Both the position numbers and the translations under genes were made by a program. A stretch of DNA of 64,000 nt, from the NCBI RefSeq assembly GCF_016865365.1, contig NZ_AP024469.1, positions 666,001-730,000 of the forward strand, in the 5' to 3' direction. Each line of letters opens with the position of its first letter. Positions within the stretch are counted from its first letter, which is position 1. Below, piece by piece: positions 52,798 through 61,666 of the stretch. Source of the DNA: Geobacter sp. SVR. Lineage in GTDB: Bacteria > Desulfobacterota > Desulfuromonadia > Geobacterales > Pseudopelobacteraceae. The notes under the pieces are model-generated. The model was not told where the DNA came from. It ran no database searches and was given only the letters and a program-made list of their open reading frames with translations.

Positions 52798-55700
52798 TCA
52801 TTGCACGATGGCGTTGAACTCTACCCGGCTGCGGGCAGTCTCTTTGACAGGCGGTTTGTGGATGTCATCGTTCTTTTGAAACAGGCGTTCCGCAGGGATG
52901 CCCCCCTTTGAAACCAGGTAGGTCATGACCGCCGCGGACCGCTCCCGCGCCAGGGCTTGCAGTTCGTTCTCACCCACCGCCGTGTTGGCGATGATCAGCT
53001 TCCGCATCTCGGTATCGGGCAGGTCCTTTATCAGGCCCAGCACATTGCGGGGTTTGGGGAACTTTTCTTTGCTGTAGACCGCCTTGAGCAGGCGTGAATA
53101 TTCCGTTGCCGCTATCTGCACGGTTTCGGCGCTTTCCCCGGCTTTTGCCCTTTGCTCCTTGACCAGTTCCAGGAACTTTTCCTTGCGCAGCTTGCTGCTG
53201 AGCAGTTCCTGACGGTAGCCTTCGGGGTCTTTCTCCCTGTCCACGAATCCCTTTATCTCGACCTTCAGAGCAGGCCTGTCCGCCAGGGCCTTGGCCAGCT
53301 GCTGCAGTTTGTGTTCCTCTTCCGGGGACAGTTTGCTGGAGCCGGCCGTAAAACCAACGGTGCTGAAGTCCTGTCCGCTCCCCATCATGGAGGAGAGCAG
53401 GGCAAAGGGGGATGTGGCCGCCTTGACCAGCAGGTTTTTGAGCATCTGTCCCACCACGCCCCAAACGCTGAACTGGGGGTCATCGGTGCGGCCGGTGACC
53501 GGCAGATCCAGGTGGATTTCACCTTTGCGGTCCTTGAGCAGGGCCACTGCCAGGCGCACCGGCAGGGAGGTGGCCTTGTCGCTTTCCACCTTCCTGCCGA
53601 AGGTAAACTGATCGATGAAGACCTTGTTCTCCGAATTGAGCTGTTTCTTGTCGATCAGGTATTTCAGGTCGAGGAACAGTTTGCCCTTGTCCACGGTATA
53701 GCCCAGGTAGGTGCCGGAATAGGGCGTTACGGGAGAGAGATCGATATCCTGAAAGGAAACCTTCAGATCGACAAACAGATCATCCCGCAGGGGGTTGAGT
53801 TTCCCGGAGATCCGCAGGGGGGAGTGATTTTCGAGGTTGCCACGCAGGTCCAGGTCGGCAAACTTCGATTCTTCCGACGAGAGGCCGCTGACCCGTCCCC
53901 CCAGGCTGAAGAAGGTGCTGCTGAAGGTCTGAGGCAGATGGTTATCGGTGAAAGAAAGCGTGCTGTCTTGAATGGTGACGCTGTCCACCGAGATCTGGCG
54001 CCCCGGTGCCGGGGGGACTGCCGGTTGTTGTGCTGGTTGGGCTGTTGCGGTCGTTGCCGGGGCCGGCTCCGGCTTTGAAACCAGATTCTGCAGGTTGAGA
54101 CTGCCGTCCTTTCTGACAACGATGCGCGAGTAGGCGTTATTGAGCGCCACCTGGTGAATGTTCAGGCTGAATGGTTCCAATCGTCCCTGAACTTCGTCGA
54201 ACTGCAGGCTTTCCCATTTCAGCAGGTCTTCCTCGGCCAGGGCATCGATGCTGTGAAAGGCGCGTACACCGGCGCTGCCCCTGAAACTGCCTTCCGGTTT
54301 GCCGTCCTTGAGTGCGACGTCCAGATGCAGATCAGTATCCAGATAGCCGCCGATAATGAAGACATTCAGGTTATCGGGGAAGTAGGCCTCGAAATCACGG
54401 ATCGGCAGCCGTCCTACCTTCACGCTGCCCTTGTACCGGAAAGGGAGGGGGGTGATGTCGCCCGCCACTTTGAGCGGTGCATCTTTACCGAAGGTCGAGG
54501 AGAGGCGCAGGCTAGCCGGGGCGAATTTCGGCCCCTGCAGGTTCTTGAGCGTAAGATTGGTATTGCGCAGCGCGAAGCGCGGTTCTTCTTCATGGGTCTT
54601 ATCGGTGAAGGCCAGGTTGAACCGGTCGAGTTGGAACAGACCCAGGCGGTAACTGAGCGGCTTGGCACTGGCTGTCCCAGGGGTTGCCGTGCTGTTTTTC
54701 GTTGTGGGGCGCTGTGCCGTGCCGGCCTTTGCCGCTGCCGGAGACTTTTCCGGCTTGGCGAGAAGCGAAAGCAGCGAAATGGTACCGTCATTTTCACGCG
54801 ACACGGAGGCATCGCCTTTGGAGAGGCGGATACCACCGATCTCCAGGCGGTTCTCCTTCTGCCGGAAGACGACGTCGCTGACCTGCAGGAGCGCCACATC
54901 GAACCCATCTTTGATGCCATAGCGCGTCGAGAGTCCCTTCAACGAAAGGTCACCTTTTTCGACACGTAATCCGTCGGATGCTTTGAACGTGGCCAAGGCT
55001 GACAGATCGAGCGTCCCCTTGACCGGTGCCGTCAGATAGCGCGACAGATAGGGCCACCCGCGCTGGAGTTTCAGCCCGGCCAGTTCGACGGAAGAGCTTA
55101 CGGAGAGCGGGTTGACGGAGAAGCTGCCATCGGCGCTGAAGTCCACATCGCCATCCAGCAGCAGCGATAATTCGTATGTTGCGGTTGTATCCGGGGCCGT
55201 GCCGATGTTGTCGGCGGTAAGATCGATGCTGGAAATGGATGTCCTGAAGCCCCCTTTGGGCACAGCATCATTGAAATGGATGCTGGCGTTCGTGCAGGCG
55301 AGGGAGGCGATTGACAGCTGTGGCTGGGGGGCCTTTGTGCGGGATTCGGACTTTTTCTCCCCAGTGGCTGCCGAGGGGTGGCCGGGATTGGGCTGCGGCA
55401 GCAGCCGCGAATACATCCAGGTGCCCGTCCCGTCCCTGCTTACAAACAATTCCAGGCCATCGAGAGCAAGCGCCTCAACATCGAAAAGACCGGCAAAGAT
55501 ATCGAGCTTTTTTGCCTGCAGCTTCAGCGAGGGGAGTCTGAGTAGCGGCTGCTTCTCGGGCAGGTCGATGCTGATATCGTCCAGCACGACTACACCCTTT
55601 ATGGACAACTCGGGTTTCTGTTCGGCGGAAATGCGGTAGCTGACATTCGTGTCGACGGTCAGTTTTCCGGAGGTCAGATCAGCCGGAGGCTTGACAGGTG

Positions 55701-56397
55701 AATAGGCGACGTACTCGGGCAGGCTAAGTTGCTTCAGGTCGATACGCACCGAGGTTTCCAGGGACTTGCTGAGAGGCTTTAGTTTACCGCTGAAGTTGAA
55801 GGGAGCGCCGTTGACCGTGGCAGATATGCTCGGGTCGATATAGGTTTCTGCCAGGTAGGGGATGTTGCTGATAAAGGGAATGGCGAGTTGCAGGGCCCGC
55901 ACGGTATGTTTTCTGCCCCCCTCTACTGCGCGGTCGTCGAAATCCAGGGAGCCGTTTTTAATGGAGACATTGTTGATCGAGAAGAGAAAAGGCCCGCTTT
56001 TTTCGGGCTTGCTCGAATGCTGCTGTTTGTCGATTATGTCGCTGAAGCTATAGCGGTTGGGACCGGTGCGTGCGAAGGCGAGGGTCGGCGTATCGACAGC
56101 GACGCGGGAAAGAATCAGGGCGCCTTTGAAGAGAGAAGCCGGAGCAAGCGAGGCCTGCACCTGTTTGAAACCGATCAGCGGAGGTGCCCCTTTTTCATCG
56201 ATGGCAAAATCGTTGACCGTAACGGTCAGCGTGAAAGGATTGATCGATACCGAACCGAGCCGGACAGTACGGCCGGTGGCTGCCTGAATGGCCTCAGCGG
56301 CTTTGCTTTTGACAATCAGCGGCAGGACTACGATGGTGAACAGCAGGAGGGTGGTGGTAATTCCGATCGCTATGAGGATGTGCTTCCGTTTCAGCAT
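52798..56397 (-). CDS. DUF748/AsmA-like giant envelope protein with OmpA-like tail
   Basis: The 1199-residue protein has one N-terminal membrane helix (ILIAIGITTTLLLFTIVVLPLIV), then a very long region of repeated beta strands typical of DUF748 and the AsmA/TamB-like group (VTVNDFAIDEKGAPPLIGF, FVEALALDGL-like FDVEALALDGLELF, PLRISGKLNPLRDDLFVDL), interrupted by low-complexity Ala/Pro/Gln segments near residues 560 and 790. The last 190 residues, from TVGFTAGSSKLSPEEEHKLQ, look like a degenerate OmpA-type domain. Such proteins span the periplasm and may guide lipids between membranes; the role here is inferred. It lies alone after a hairpin at 56416. Confidence 0.83.
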   Translation of the reverse strand: MLKRKHILIAIGITTTLLLFTIVVLPLIVKSKAAEAIQAATGRTVRLGSVSINPFTLTVTVNDFAIDEKGAPPLIGFKQVQASLAPASLFKGALILSRVAVDTPTLAFARTGPNRYSFSDIIDKQQHSSKPEKSGPFLFSINNVSIKNGSLDFDDRAVEGGRKHTVRALQLAIPFISNIPYLAETYIDPSISATVNGAPFNFSGKLKPLSKSLETSVRIDLKQLSLPEYVAYSPVKPPADLTSGKLTVDTNVSYRISAEQKPELSIKGVVVLDDISIDLPEKQPLLRLPSLKLQAKKLDIFAGLFDVEALALDGLELFVSRDGTGTWMYSRLLPQPNPGHPSAATGEKKSESRTKAPQPQLSIASLACTNASIHFNDAVPKGGFRTSISSIDLTADNIGTAPDTTATYELSLLLDGDVDFSADGSFSVNPLSVSSSVELAGLKLQRGWPYLSRYLTAPVKGTLDLSALATFKASDGLRVEKGDLSLKGLSTRYGIKDGFDVALLQVSDVVFRQKENRLEIGGIRLSKGDASVSRENDGTISLLSLLAKPEKSPAAAKAGTAQRPTTKNSTATPGTASAKPLSYRLGLFQLDRFNLAFTDKTHEEEPRFALRNTNLTLKNLQGPKFAPASLRLSSTFGKDAPLKVAGDITPLPFRYKGSVKVGRLPIRDFEAYFPDNLNVFIIGGYLDTDLHLDVALKDGKPEGSFRGSAGVRAFHSIDALAEEDLLKWESLQFDEVQGRLEPFSLNIHQVALNNAYSRIVVRKDGSLNLQNLVSKPEPAPATTATAQPAQQPAVPPAPGRQISVDSVTIQDSTLSFTDNHLPQTFSSTFFSLGGRVSGLSSEESKFADLDLRGNLENHSPLRISGKLNPLRDDLFVDLKVSFQDIDLSPVTPYSGTYLGYTVDKGKLFLDLKYLIDKKQLNSENKVFIDQFTFGRKVESDKATSLPVRLAVALLKDRKGEIHLDLPVTGRTDDPQFSVWGVVGQMLKNLLVKAATSPFALLSSMMGSGQDFSTVGFTAGSSKLSPEEEHKLQQLAKALADRPALKVEIKGFVDREKDPEGYRQELLSSKLRKEKFLELVKEQRAKAGESAETVQIAATEYSRLLKAVYSKEKFPKPRNVLGLIKDLPDTEMRKLIIANTAVGENELQALARERSAAVMTYLVSKGGIPAERLFQKNDDIHKPPVKETARSRVEFNAIVQ

Positions 56398-56415
56398 GTG
56401 ACAAAATCTCGTTGA

Positions 56416-56452
56416 CTGCTTCCGGAGGCCTGAGGATCACGTCCGGAAGCAG
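56416..56452. other. Intergenic inverted repeat
   Basis: A perfect 11-base-pair stem (CTGCTTCCGGA with TCCGGAAGCAG) has a 15-base loop. It sits between the XRE-cupin gene and the DUF748 gene on the minus strand. Without a T-run it is a weak terminator candidate or an RNA-stabilising hairpin. Confidence 0.6.
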
Positions 56453-56487
56453 TAGAATCTGGTTGCTTCCTTATGCTGTTGGCTGGG

Positions 56488-57093
56488 CTAGTCGCCTTTG
56501 GCGTACAGCACCGCCACTGCTCGGGCCTTTCCGCTGCCGACCGAGATCCAGCCATGAGGCTGTCCGGAGTCGTAATAGATGCTGTCGCCGGCCCGCAGCC
56601 TCAGCACTTCGTCGCTGTAATGGAATTCCAGCTCTCCTTCGGTGATATGCACGAATTCTTCGTCCCCTTCGTGCTTGAAGAAAAGGCTGTCATCCCATTC
56701 GCGGCTTTCGATTTCCACCAGGAACGGCTCCATATGCTTGTGCCGGAGTCCCTGCGCCAGTGAGTGGTAAGTATAGGGCCTGCTCACGTCGTTGACTACC
56801 GCTCTGAGCGCCCGTTCGTCTTCCTTTTGATCCTCGCGCCTGGTCAATACGTATTTCTGGCGGTTTTTCTCGTCCTCGAAAAAGAAGTGGATCCCGACCT
56901 TCAGTCCTTTGGCTATCCGGAGCAGCGTGGCCAGAGGGGGGATGACCTGCTGATTCTCAATCTGCGACAGCAGTGGCTTCGACAGGCTGGTCAGGTCGGA
57001 CAGTTCCTGCAGGGTCAGCCGTTTCTGCTGGCGCAGGGCTCGGATCTTCTCTCCGATACGGAGTTCGTTGATCTCTGCCTTTATGTCGTTCAT
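56488..57093 (-). CDS. XRE-family regulator with cupin sensor domain
   Basis: The 201-residue protein has an N-terminal helix-turn-helix (IGEKIRALRQQKRLTLQELS, LTSLSKPLLSQIENQQVIPP) and a C-terminal cupin (FLVEIESREWDD, EGDEEFVHITEGELEFHY, LRAGDSIYYDSGQPHGW) that probably senses a small ligand. This is the PuuR/YdcN arrangement. GGAGG lies five bases before the ATG at 57093. Targets are unknown; the divergent degQ-type gene or a short reading frame just upstream (57107-57253) are candidates. Confidence 0.92.
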   Translation of the reverse strand: MNDIKAEINELRIGEKIRALRQQKRLTLQELSDLTSLSKPLLSQIENQQVIPPLATLLRIAKGLKVGIHFFFEDEKNRQKYVLTRREDQKEDERALRAVVNDVSRPYTYHSLAQGLRHKHMEPFLVEIESREWDDSLFFKHEGDEEFVHITEGELEFHYSDEVLRLRAGDSIYYDSGQPHGWISVGSGKARAVAVLYAKGD

Positions 57094-57106
57094 TGCTTCC
57101 TCCGCG

Positions 57107-57253
57107 CTAAGTATCAGCCGCTGAACGTGACTTCTCACGCCCCCACTCGCCTGACAGGTACGGCACGTTTCCAGGGGGGGCTGACACCATCGCTGCGTGC
57201 AGCACCATGATGCGGCCCCGGTCCTTCCAGGCTTCCGGAATGTGAAGCGTCAT
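57107..57253 (-). CDS. Possible small protein (48 aa) ahead of the XRE-cupin gene
   Basis: An open frame starts with ATG at 57253, begins MTLHIPEAWKDRGRIMVLHA, and ends 13 bases before the XRE-cupin start. About two thirds of its third codon positions are G or C, in line with coding DNA here. There is no strong ribosome binding site and no family I know. The frame is open further upstream (to 57358). It may be chance. Confidence 0.3.
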   Translation of the reverse strand: MTLHIPEAWKDRGRIMVLHAAMVSAPPGNVPYLSGEWGREKSRSAADT

Positions 57254-57372
57254 TGATTCAGCATCCAGGCCACGTATGTTTACATAAACCTTCAAGGGTT
57301 TCAATACATTATTATGCACGGGAAAACGGCCAGGGCAGATGGAAGCCGGCGTGGGCACCGGTTTTTAATCCG

Positions 57373-57401
57373 TTGACAGAGCAGCATAGTTTAGCTAACC
57401 T
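57373..57401 (+). promoter_or_regulatory. Sigma-70 promoter for the DegQ-type protease gene
   Basis: TTGACA, a 17-base spacer and TAACCT; transcription would begin near 57408, before the ATG at 57442. The rest of the 57094-57441 gap holds only the doubtful 48-codon frame. Confidence 0.5.
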
Positions 57402-57441
57402 TTCAATAGTTTTGATGAGTTTGGATCCTTCCCGGGGTACT

Positions 57442-58878
57442 ATGATCACCACACTTCACAAAAAATCCCGCATAGTATGGTGCCTTGCTGCCTGCGCCAT
57501 AGCTCTGTCCGGGCTTGCCGGGTGCTCCGGCAAATCCGATTCCCCGATTTTTTTCGAATCAAAGCGCAAAGGGGGAGAGGCCGAGGCCCCGGTCAAGGAT
57601 GTGCCCAAAGACATCCTTACCACCCAGAAGGCCTTCAGTCTTGTCGCCAACAAGGTGACCCCTTGTGTCGTCAACATATCCACCATTGGCAAGAAGAAGA
57701 TGGTCCAGCCATTCTTCGAGATGTCCCCCTTTTTCGAGGATTTTTTCGGCGGGCCGCAGTACCGTCGTGACAAAAGCCTCGGCTCGGGCTTCATCATCAG
57801 CAAGGACGGTTACATCGTGACCAACGACCATGTGGTGCGTGAGGCCGAAACCATTCAGGTCAAGCTGTCCAATGACAAGGTCTATGAAGCCAAAGTGGTG
57901 GGTGGTGACCAGAAGAGCGATATCGCAGTCATAAAGATCAGCGCCAAGGATCTGCCGGTGGCCGTGCTGGGGGATTCCGAGAAGCTCGAGGTAGGGCAGT
58001 GGGCGATTGCAATCGGCAATCCGTTCGGACTCGACCGCACCATGACGGTAGGGATCATCTCCGCCACCGGGCGCTCCAACATGGGCATTGAAACCTATGA
58101 GAACTTCATTCAGACTGACGCTTCGATCAACCCCGGCAATTCAGGGGGGCCGCTGCTGAACGTATATGGCGAGGTGATAGGGATCAATACGGCCATCGTT
58201 GCGGCCGGCCAGGGCATCGGCTTTGCCATTCCGATCACCATGGCGAAACCGATCTTTACCCAGCTGATCAGCAAGGGCAACGTCAGTCGCGGATGGATGG
58301 GGGTAACCATCCAGCCCGTGACCGAGGAGTTGGCCCAGTCCTTCGGATTGAAACAGGCCAAAGGGGCCTTGATCAATGACGTTCTGCAGGGCAGCCCGGC
58401 CGAGAAGGCCGGCATTCGCCAGGGGGACGTCGTCACCGCCTTCAACGGCACCGAAGTCAAGGACCCGGCCCACCTGCAGCGTGTGGTAGCCGAAACCGCT
58501 GTTGGCAAGCCGGTAAAGGTGACCCTGTTCCGTGACGGTAAATCTCTCGAAACCACCTTGACCCTGACCAGCGCGGAAGCCATTCCCAAAGGGAGGCGCG
58601 AGCTGAAGGAGCGGGGTGGTGCACAGGGAGTCGATCCCTTGGGGATGGCGGTGGAAGAGGCGGATGGCCAAGGGGTGGTGGTGGCTGATCTCGCCCGGGA
58701 GGGGCTGGCCGCGGAGGCGGGCATCAAGCGCGGTGATGTGATCGTCTCCATCAACCGGAAGCGGATCTCGGGGGTGGCTGATTATCAGCGCAGCGTGCAG
58801 CAAGCTCCGGGAGGCAACATAATCATTCTGGTGCGGCGCGGCGATTCCAGCATGTATTTCGCATTGCGGTTGAAGTAA
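57442..58878 (+). CDS. degQ: DegQ/HtrA-family serine protease, lipoprotein form
   Basis: The 478-residue protein has a lipoprotein signal with lipobox LAGC, so it is membrane-tethered, unlike the soluble E. coli DegP/DegQ. The trypsin-like domain shows the triad: His in IVTNDHVV, Asp in KSDIAVIKI and Ser in NPGNSGGPLLN. Two PDZ domains follow (GWMGVTIQPVTEELAQSF; GVVVADLAREGLAAEAGIKRGD). It should degrade or refold damaged periplasmic proteins. I start at the ATG at 57442 with GGGG four bases upstream; the ATG at 57415 or upstream frame would spoil the signal peptide. Confidence 0.93.
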   Translation: MITTLHKKSRIVWCLAACAIALSGLAGCSGKSDSPIFFESKRKGGEAEAPVKDVPKDILTTQKAFSLVANKVTPCVVNISTIGKKKMVQPFFEMSPFFEDFFGGPQYRRDKSLGSGFIISKDGYIVTNDHVVREAETIQVKLSNDKVYEAKVVGGDQKSDIAVIKISAKDLPVAVLGDSEKLEVGQWAIAIGNPFGLDRTMTVGIISATGRSNMGIETYENFIQTDASINPGNSGGPLLNVYGEVIGINTAIVAAGQGIGFAIPITMAKPIFTQLISKGNVSRGWMGVTIQPVTEELAQSFGLKQAKGALINDVLQGSPAEKAGIRQGDVVTAFNGTEVKDPAHLQRVVAETAVGKPVKVTLFRDGKSLETTLTLTSAEAIPKGRRELKERGGAQGVDPLGMAVEEADGQGVVVADLAREGLAAEAGIKRGDVIVSINRKRISGVADYQRSVQQAPGGNIIILVRRGDSSMYFALRLK

Positions 58879-58917
58879 TCATCCGGGGGAACCGGATCTG
58901 ATCTGGGAACGGCATCC

Positions 58918-59181
58918 ATGAACAAGATTGAAAATATCGATTCTGCCAGGCGCCTGGCGCGGGCCATCATTTCGGATGTGGCCCTGTACAACAGGGAAAA
59001 GGTGGAAAGCGGCATCAAGAATGACGACATTTTCGATGTCCTGCAGGATGAGCTGGAGGAGGGGCGGCAGCATTTCTTCTCGCGTGTTGCTCCGGAGCTC
59101 GAGCCGGAGGTGATCTTCGACCTGGCCGTGGTGGATGTGCTCATCAAGCGGGCAGGCAAGATCGAATCCAGCATCTGGTAA
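58918..59181 (+). CDS. Small conserved-looking protein of unknown function (87 aa)
   Basis: The 87-residue acidic, helical protein begins MNKIENIDSARRLARAIISD and continues with VALYNREKVESGIKND, DELEEGRQHFFSRVAPEL and FDLAVVDVLIKRAGKIES. No family is recognised with confidence. It follows the degQ-type gene by 39 bases in the same direction and is ended by a terminator at 59205, so it is probably co-transcribed. Its amino-acid pattern and codon use look genuinely coding. Confidence 0.72.
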   Translation: MNKIENIDSARRLARAIISDVALYNREKVESGIKNDDIFDVLQDELEEGRQHFFSRVAPELEPEVIFDLAVVDVLIKRAGKIESSIW

Positions 59182-59204
59182 CACTCCGGGTTCTGAATCT
59201 GACC

Positions 59205-59237
59205 AAGGCGTGTCCTTCACAAGAGGCGCGCCTTTTT
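59205..59237 (+). terminator. Terminator between the 87-aa gene and rluD
   Basis: AAGGCG pairs with CGCCTT, with additional CCT/AGG pairing inside, followed by TTTTT at 59233-59237. Confidence 0.5.
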
Positions 59238-59284
59238 GCGTGTGCGCCGGAACTGCCGGTCCAGACGCAATTTGAGGAAATTCA

Positions 59285-60238
59285 ATGGAGATAATCTTCC
59301 CGCATGACGGTGTACCAACCAGGCTTGACCTCTTTCTAAGCAGGCATTTGGCGGATGAAACCCGAGCCGCCGTTCAACGCCTGATCGAGTCGAACAACAT
59401 CCTGATTGACGGAAAGCCGGCTCGTCCCTCTCTGAAGCTGAAAGGGGGCGAATGCATTACAGTGGAAATCCCGGCTGCAATTCCGGCGGAGCCGTTGCCG
59501 GAGGCGATACCGCTGGAGGTGCTGTTCGAAGATGGCGACCTGATCGTGATCAATAAGCCGGCAGGCATGGTGGTGCATCCGGGGCCGGGCAACAGCACCG
59601 GCACCCTAGTGAATGCTCTGTTGTCACACTGCGCCGATCTTTCGGGCATTGGCGGCGAATTGCGTCCCGGCATCGTCCACCGTCTGGACAAGGGCACCTC
59701 CGGGGTTTTGGTGGCTGCCAAGAACGATCGGGCCCACCAGGCCCTTTCGACGCAGTTCAGCCGGCACTCCATCAAGCGCGTTTACCAGGCGTTGGTCTAC
59801 GGTAATCCCGGGCTTGATGCGGGAAGAATCGAGGGGCTGATCGGCAGGCACCCCACAGACCGCTTGCGCCGGTCCGGCAAGGTCACTCACGGCAAACACG
59901 CAGCCACCCGCTGGCGGGTGCGAGAGCGCTACGGCAGGATATCCTTGATTGAACTGCGTCTGGAAACCGGCCGCACTCACCAGATCCGGGTTCATCTGAG
60001 CGAGGCGGGTTTTCCCCTGGTGGGGGATCCGCTCTACCCGGATGGCGGCCGCTTCAACAACCTGAGTGACCCTCAGTTGCGCAAGATGATTGCCGCTCTG
60101 GGCAGGCAATCCTTGCATGCCCGGACGCTTGGCTTCATCCACCCCGTGACCGGGGAGTACCTCGAGTTCTCCGTGGAGCTGCCACAGGATATGGCGGAAT
60201 TGATCGGATTTTTGAGGGGTAAGGTCGAGCAGGGGTGA
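59285..60238 (+). CDS. rluD: 23S rRNA pseudouridine synthase, RluA/RluD family
   Basis: The 317-residue protein has an N-terminal S4 RNA-binding domain (RLDLFLSRHLADETRAAVQR) and the RluA-type catalytic domain with the Asp in RPGIVHRLDKGTSGVLVAAK, INKPAGMVVHPGPGN and the RTHQIRVHLSEAGFPLVGDP motif. RluD modifies positions 1911, 1915 and 1917 of 23S rRNA; the S4 domain and length fit RluD better than RluA. GAGG lies eight bases before the ATG at 59285. Confidence 0.93.
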   Translation: MEIIFPHDGVPTRLDLFLSRHLADETRAAVQRLIESNNILIDGKPARPSLKLKGGECITVEIPAAIPAEPLPEAIPLEVLFEDGDLIVINKPAGMVVHPGPGNSTGTLVNALLSHCADLSGIGGELRPGIVHRLDKGTSGVLVAAKNDRAHQALSTQFSRHSIKRVYQALVYGNPGLDAGRIEGLIGRHPTDRLRRSGKVTHGKHAATRWRVRERYGRISLIELRLETGRTHQIRVHLSEAGFPLVGDPLYPDGGRFNNLSDPQLRKMIAALGRQSLHARTLGFIHPVTGEYLEFSVELPQDMAELIGFLRGKVEQG

Positions 60239-60253
60239 CCGACGAGACCTGCC

Positions 60254-61483
60254 CTATCGTGCGGCTGAACCGTTCTTGATTGTTCTGAGAATGGCGCTGA
60301 AGATCTGGGTTTGGTCGGATTGAGACACGGAAATCACCATCTCGGCGTCGAACAGCCGTCCACACACGTCGCGCACCTTCTGAAGGGTCGTGGTGCCGAT
60401 CAAATCGCTGCTGCCGGCACTGAAGTACGCTTCGATCGCCCGGCGCAGATTCTCGCCATCTTCCATGAAATCGAAAATCGAGAGGCCGAGCAGTTCCTCC
60501 TTGCTCAGACCGAAGAGCTTTTCAGCCTTTTGGTTGGAAATGACGATCTTGCCGTCTGCCATGAACGAGATGATAGGAGACTGGGCAATCTCGATAAAGT
60601 TGCGGTAACGCTCCTCGGACTCCACCCGCTGCCGCGTCTTGCGGTCCAATTCTTCCATCAGCTCATTGAAAGAACCGACCAGTTGGCCGATCTCGTTGGT
60701 ACTCGTCCTTTCCAGTCTCTGGGAAAAGTTGCCTGTTTTGGCCACATCGGAAATGTGAACGGCCACATCCTTTACCGGGGTCAGGATCGCCTTGCGCATT
60801 ATTGCACCCGTAATGGCCAGAAAGGCTATCAGTACGCAGGCATCGTAGATGATATCATGCTTGAGGTTGGTGCCGATCTGGCGGTAGAGCCCCTCCATGG
60901 GCACCGAGACCGAGATGGCGCCGATCACTTCTCCTACCTGGTAGCCATAGGAAAAATGTCCGCGGGCAAAACGCGCCTGGACAAAAGCGGGTGCAGCGTC
61001 GTAGCTGCCATGACATGCCAGGCAGGAGGAATCCGCCACCATTGCCAGGAGGTAGCGAAGCGATTTCTTCCCCTGTTCCGTCGTCACCTGCCAGCTTTCA
61101 TGGTTCCTTTTCTGCATGAAAAGCTTGAGTTGTTCAGTTTCAAAGGGATCAGGACGGTTACCGGGATTGCGGTAGCGTAACGAGACCTGGCGCACGGAGA
61201 AATTGGACCCGCTGGTCAGCTGCCGTGCTATCTGGGTGGAGGCAACCTGGGGGACAAGGTTGTAGTTGCTTTCGGGTTCGGTGGTGACATGATTGGAGAG
61301 GTAATCCCGGGTGACGATGATCTGGCGGGAGATGGTACGGGCATTGTCCACGGCCCCATTCAGGATCAGGGCCTGTTCTCTGCGATAGTTGTTGTACGCC
61401 AGAGCCAGGAAGAGCATGACGAGCAGCAGCGTCGAGATCATGTTGAAGGTGGTGTTGACGCTGAGGCTGGTGAAGGGTTTCAT
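60254..61483 (-). CDS. Membrane sensor: DUF3365 (CxxCH) periplasmic domain, HAMP and PAS
   Basis: The 409-residue protein has a first membrane helix (MISTLLLVMLFLALAY), a periplasmic Tll0287-like/DUF3365 domain with a c-type heme motif CLACH (Cys about 154 and 157, His 158), a second helix (ACVLIAFLAITGAIM), a HAMP linker (PVKDVAVHISDVAKTG) and a C-terminal PAS domain (FIEIAQSPIISFMADGKIV, NQKAEKLFGLSKEELLG). It ends after PAS, with no kinase, GGDEF or methyl-accepting domain, which is odd for a sensor. It may signal through a partner. The start at 61483 is typical; the ribosome binding site is weak. Confidence 0.88.
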   Translation of the reverse strand: MKPFTSLSVNTTFNMISTLLLVMLFLALAYNNYRREQALILNGAVDNARTISRQIIVTRDYLSNHVTTEPESNYNLVPQVASTQIARQLTSGSNFSVRQVSLRYRNPGNRPDPFETEQLKLFMQKRNHESWQVTTEQGKKSLRYLLAMVADSSCLACHGSYDAAPAFVQARFARGHFSYGYQVGEVIGAISVSVPMEGLYRQIGTNLKHDIIYDACVLIAFLAITGAIMRKAILTPVKDVAVHISDVAKTGNFSQRLERTSTNEIGQLVGSFNELMEELDRKTRQRVESEERYRNFIEIAQSPIISFMADGKIVISNQKAEKLFGLSKEELLGLSIFDFMEDGENLRRAIEAYFSAGSSDLIGTTTLQKVRDVCGRLFDAEMVISVSQSDQTQIFSAILRTIKNGSAAR

Positions 61484-61666
61484 GGAGGCTCTTGTCCCTT
61501 TCTCTCCCGCCGGTTCCTGGCGATTCCCGATAATTATAGCTGCTTCATGCGGCAAGGCAAGGCCAAACAGCGATTGGTGATTCTGCTTGAATTCGGCCGG
61601 CCATGTGCGCTACTTTACAGGATCAATAACCACGGGCGCTCTTACTGCCCGTAAATTCAGGGGATT

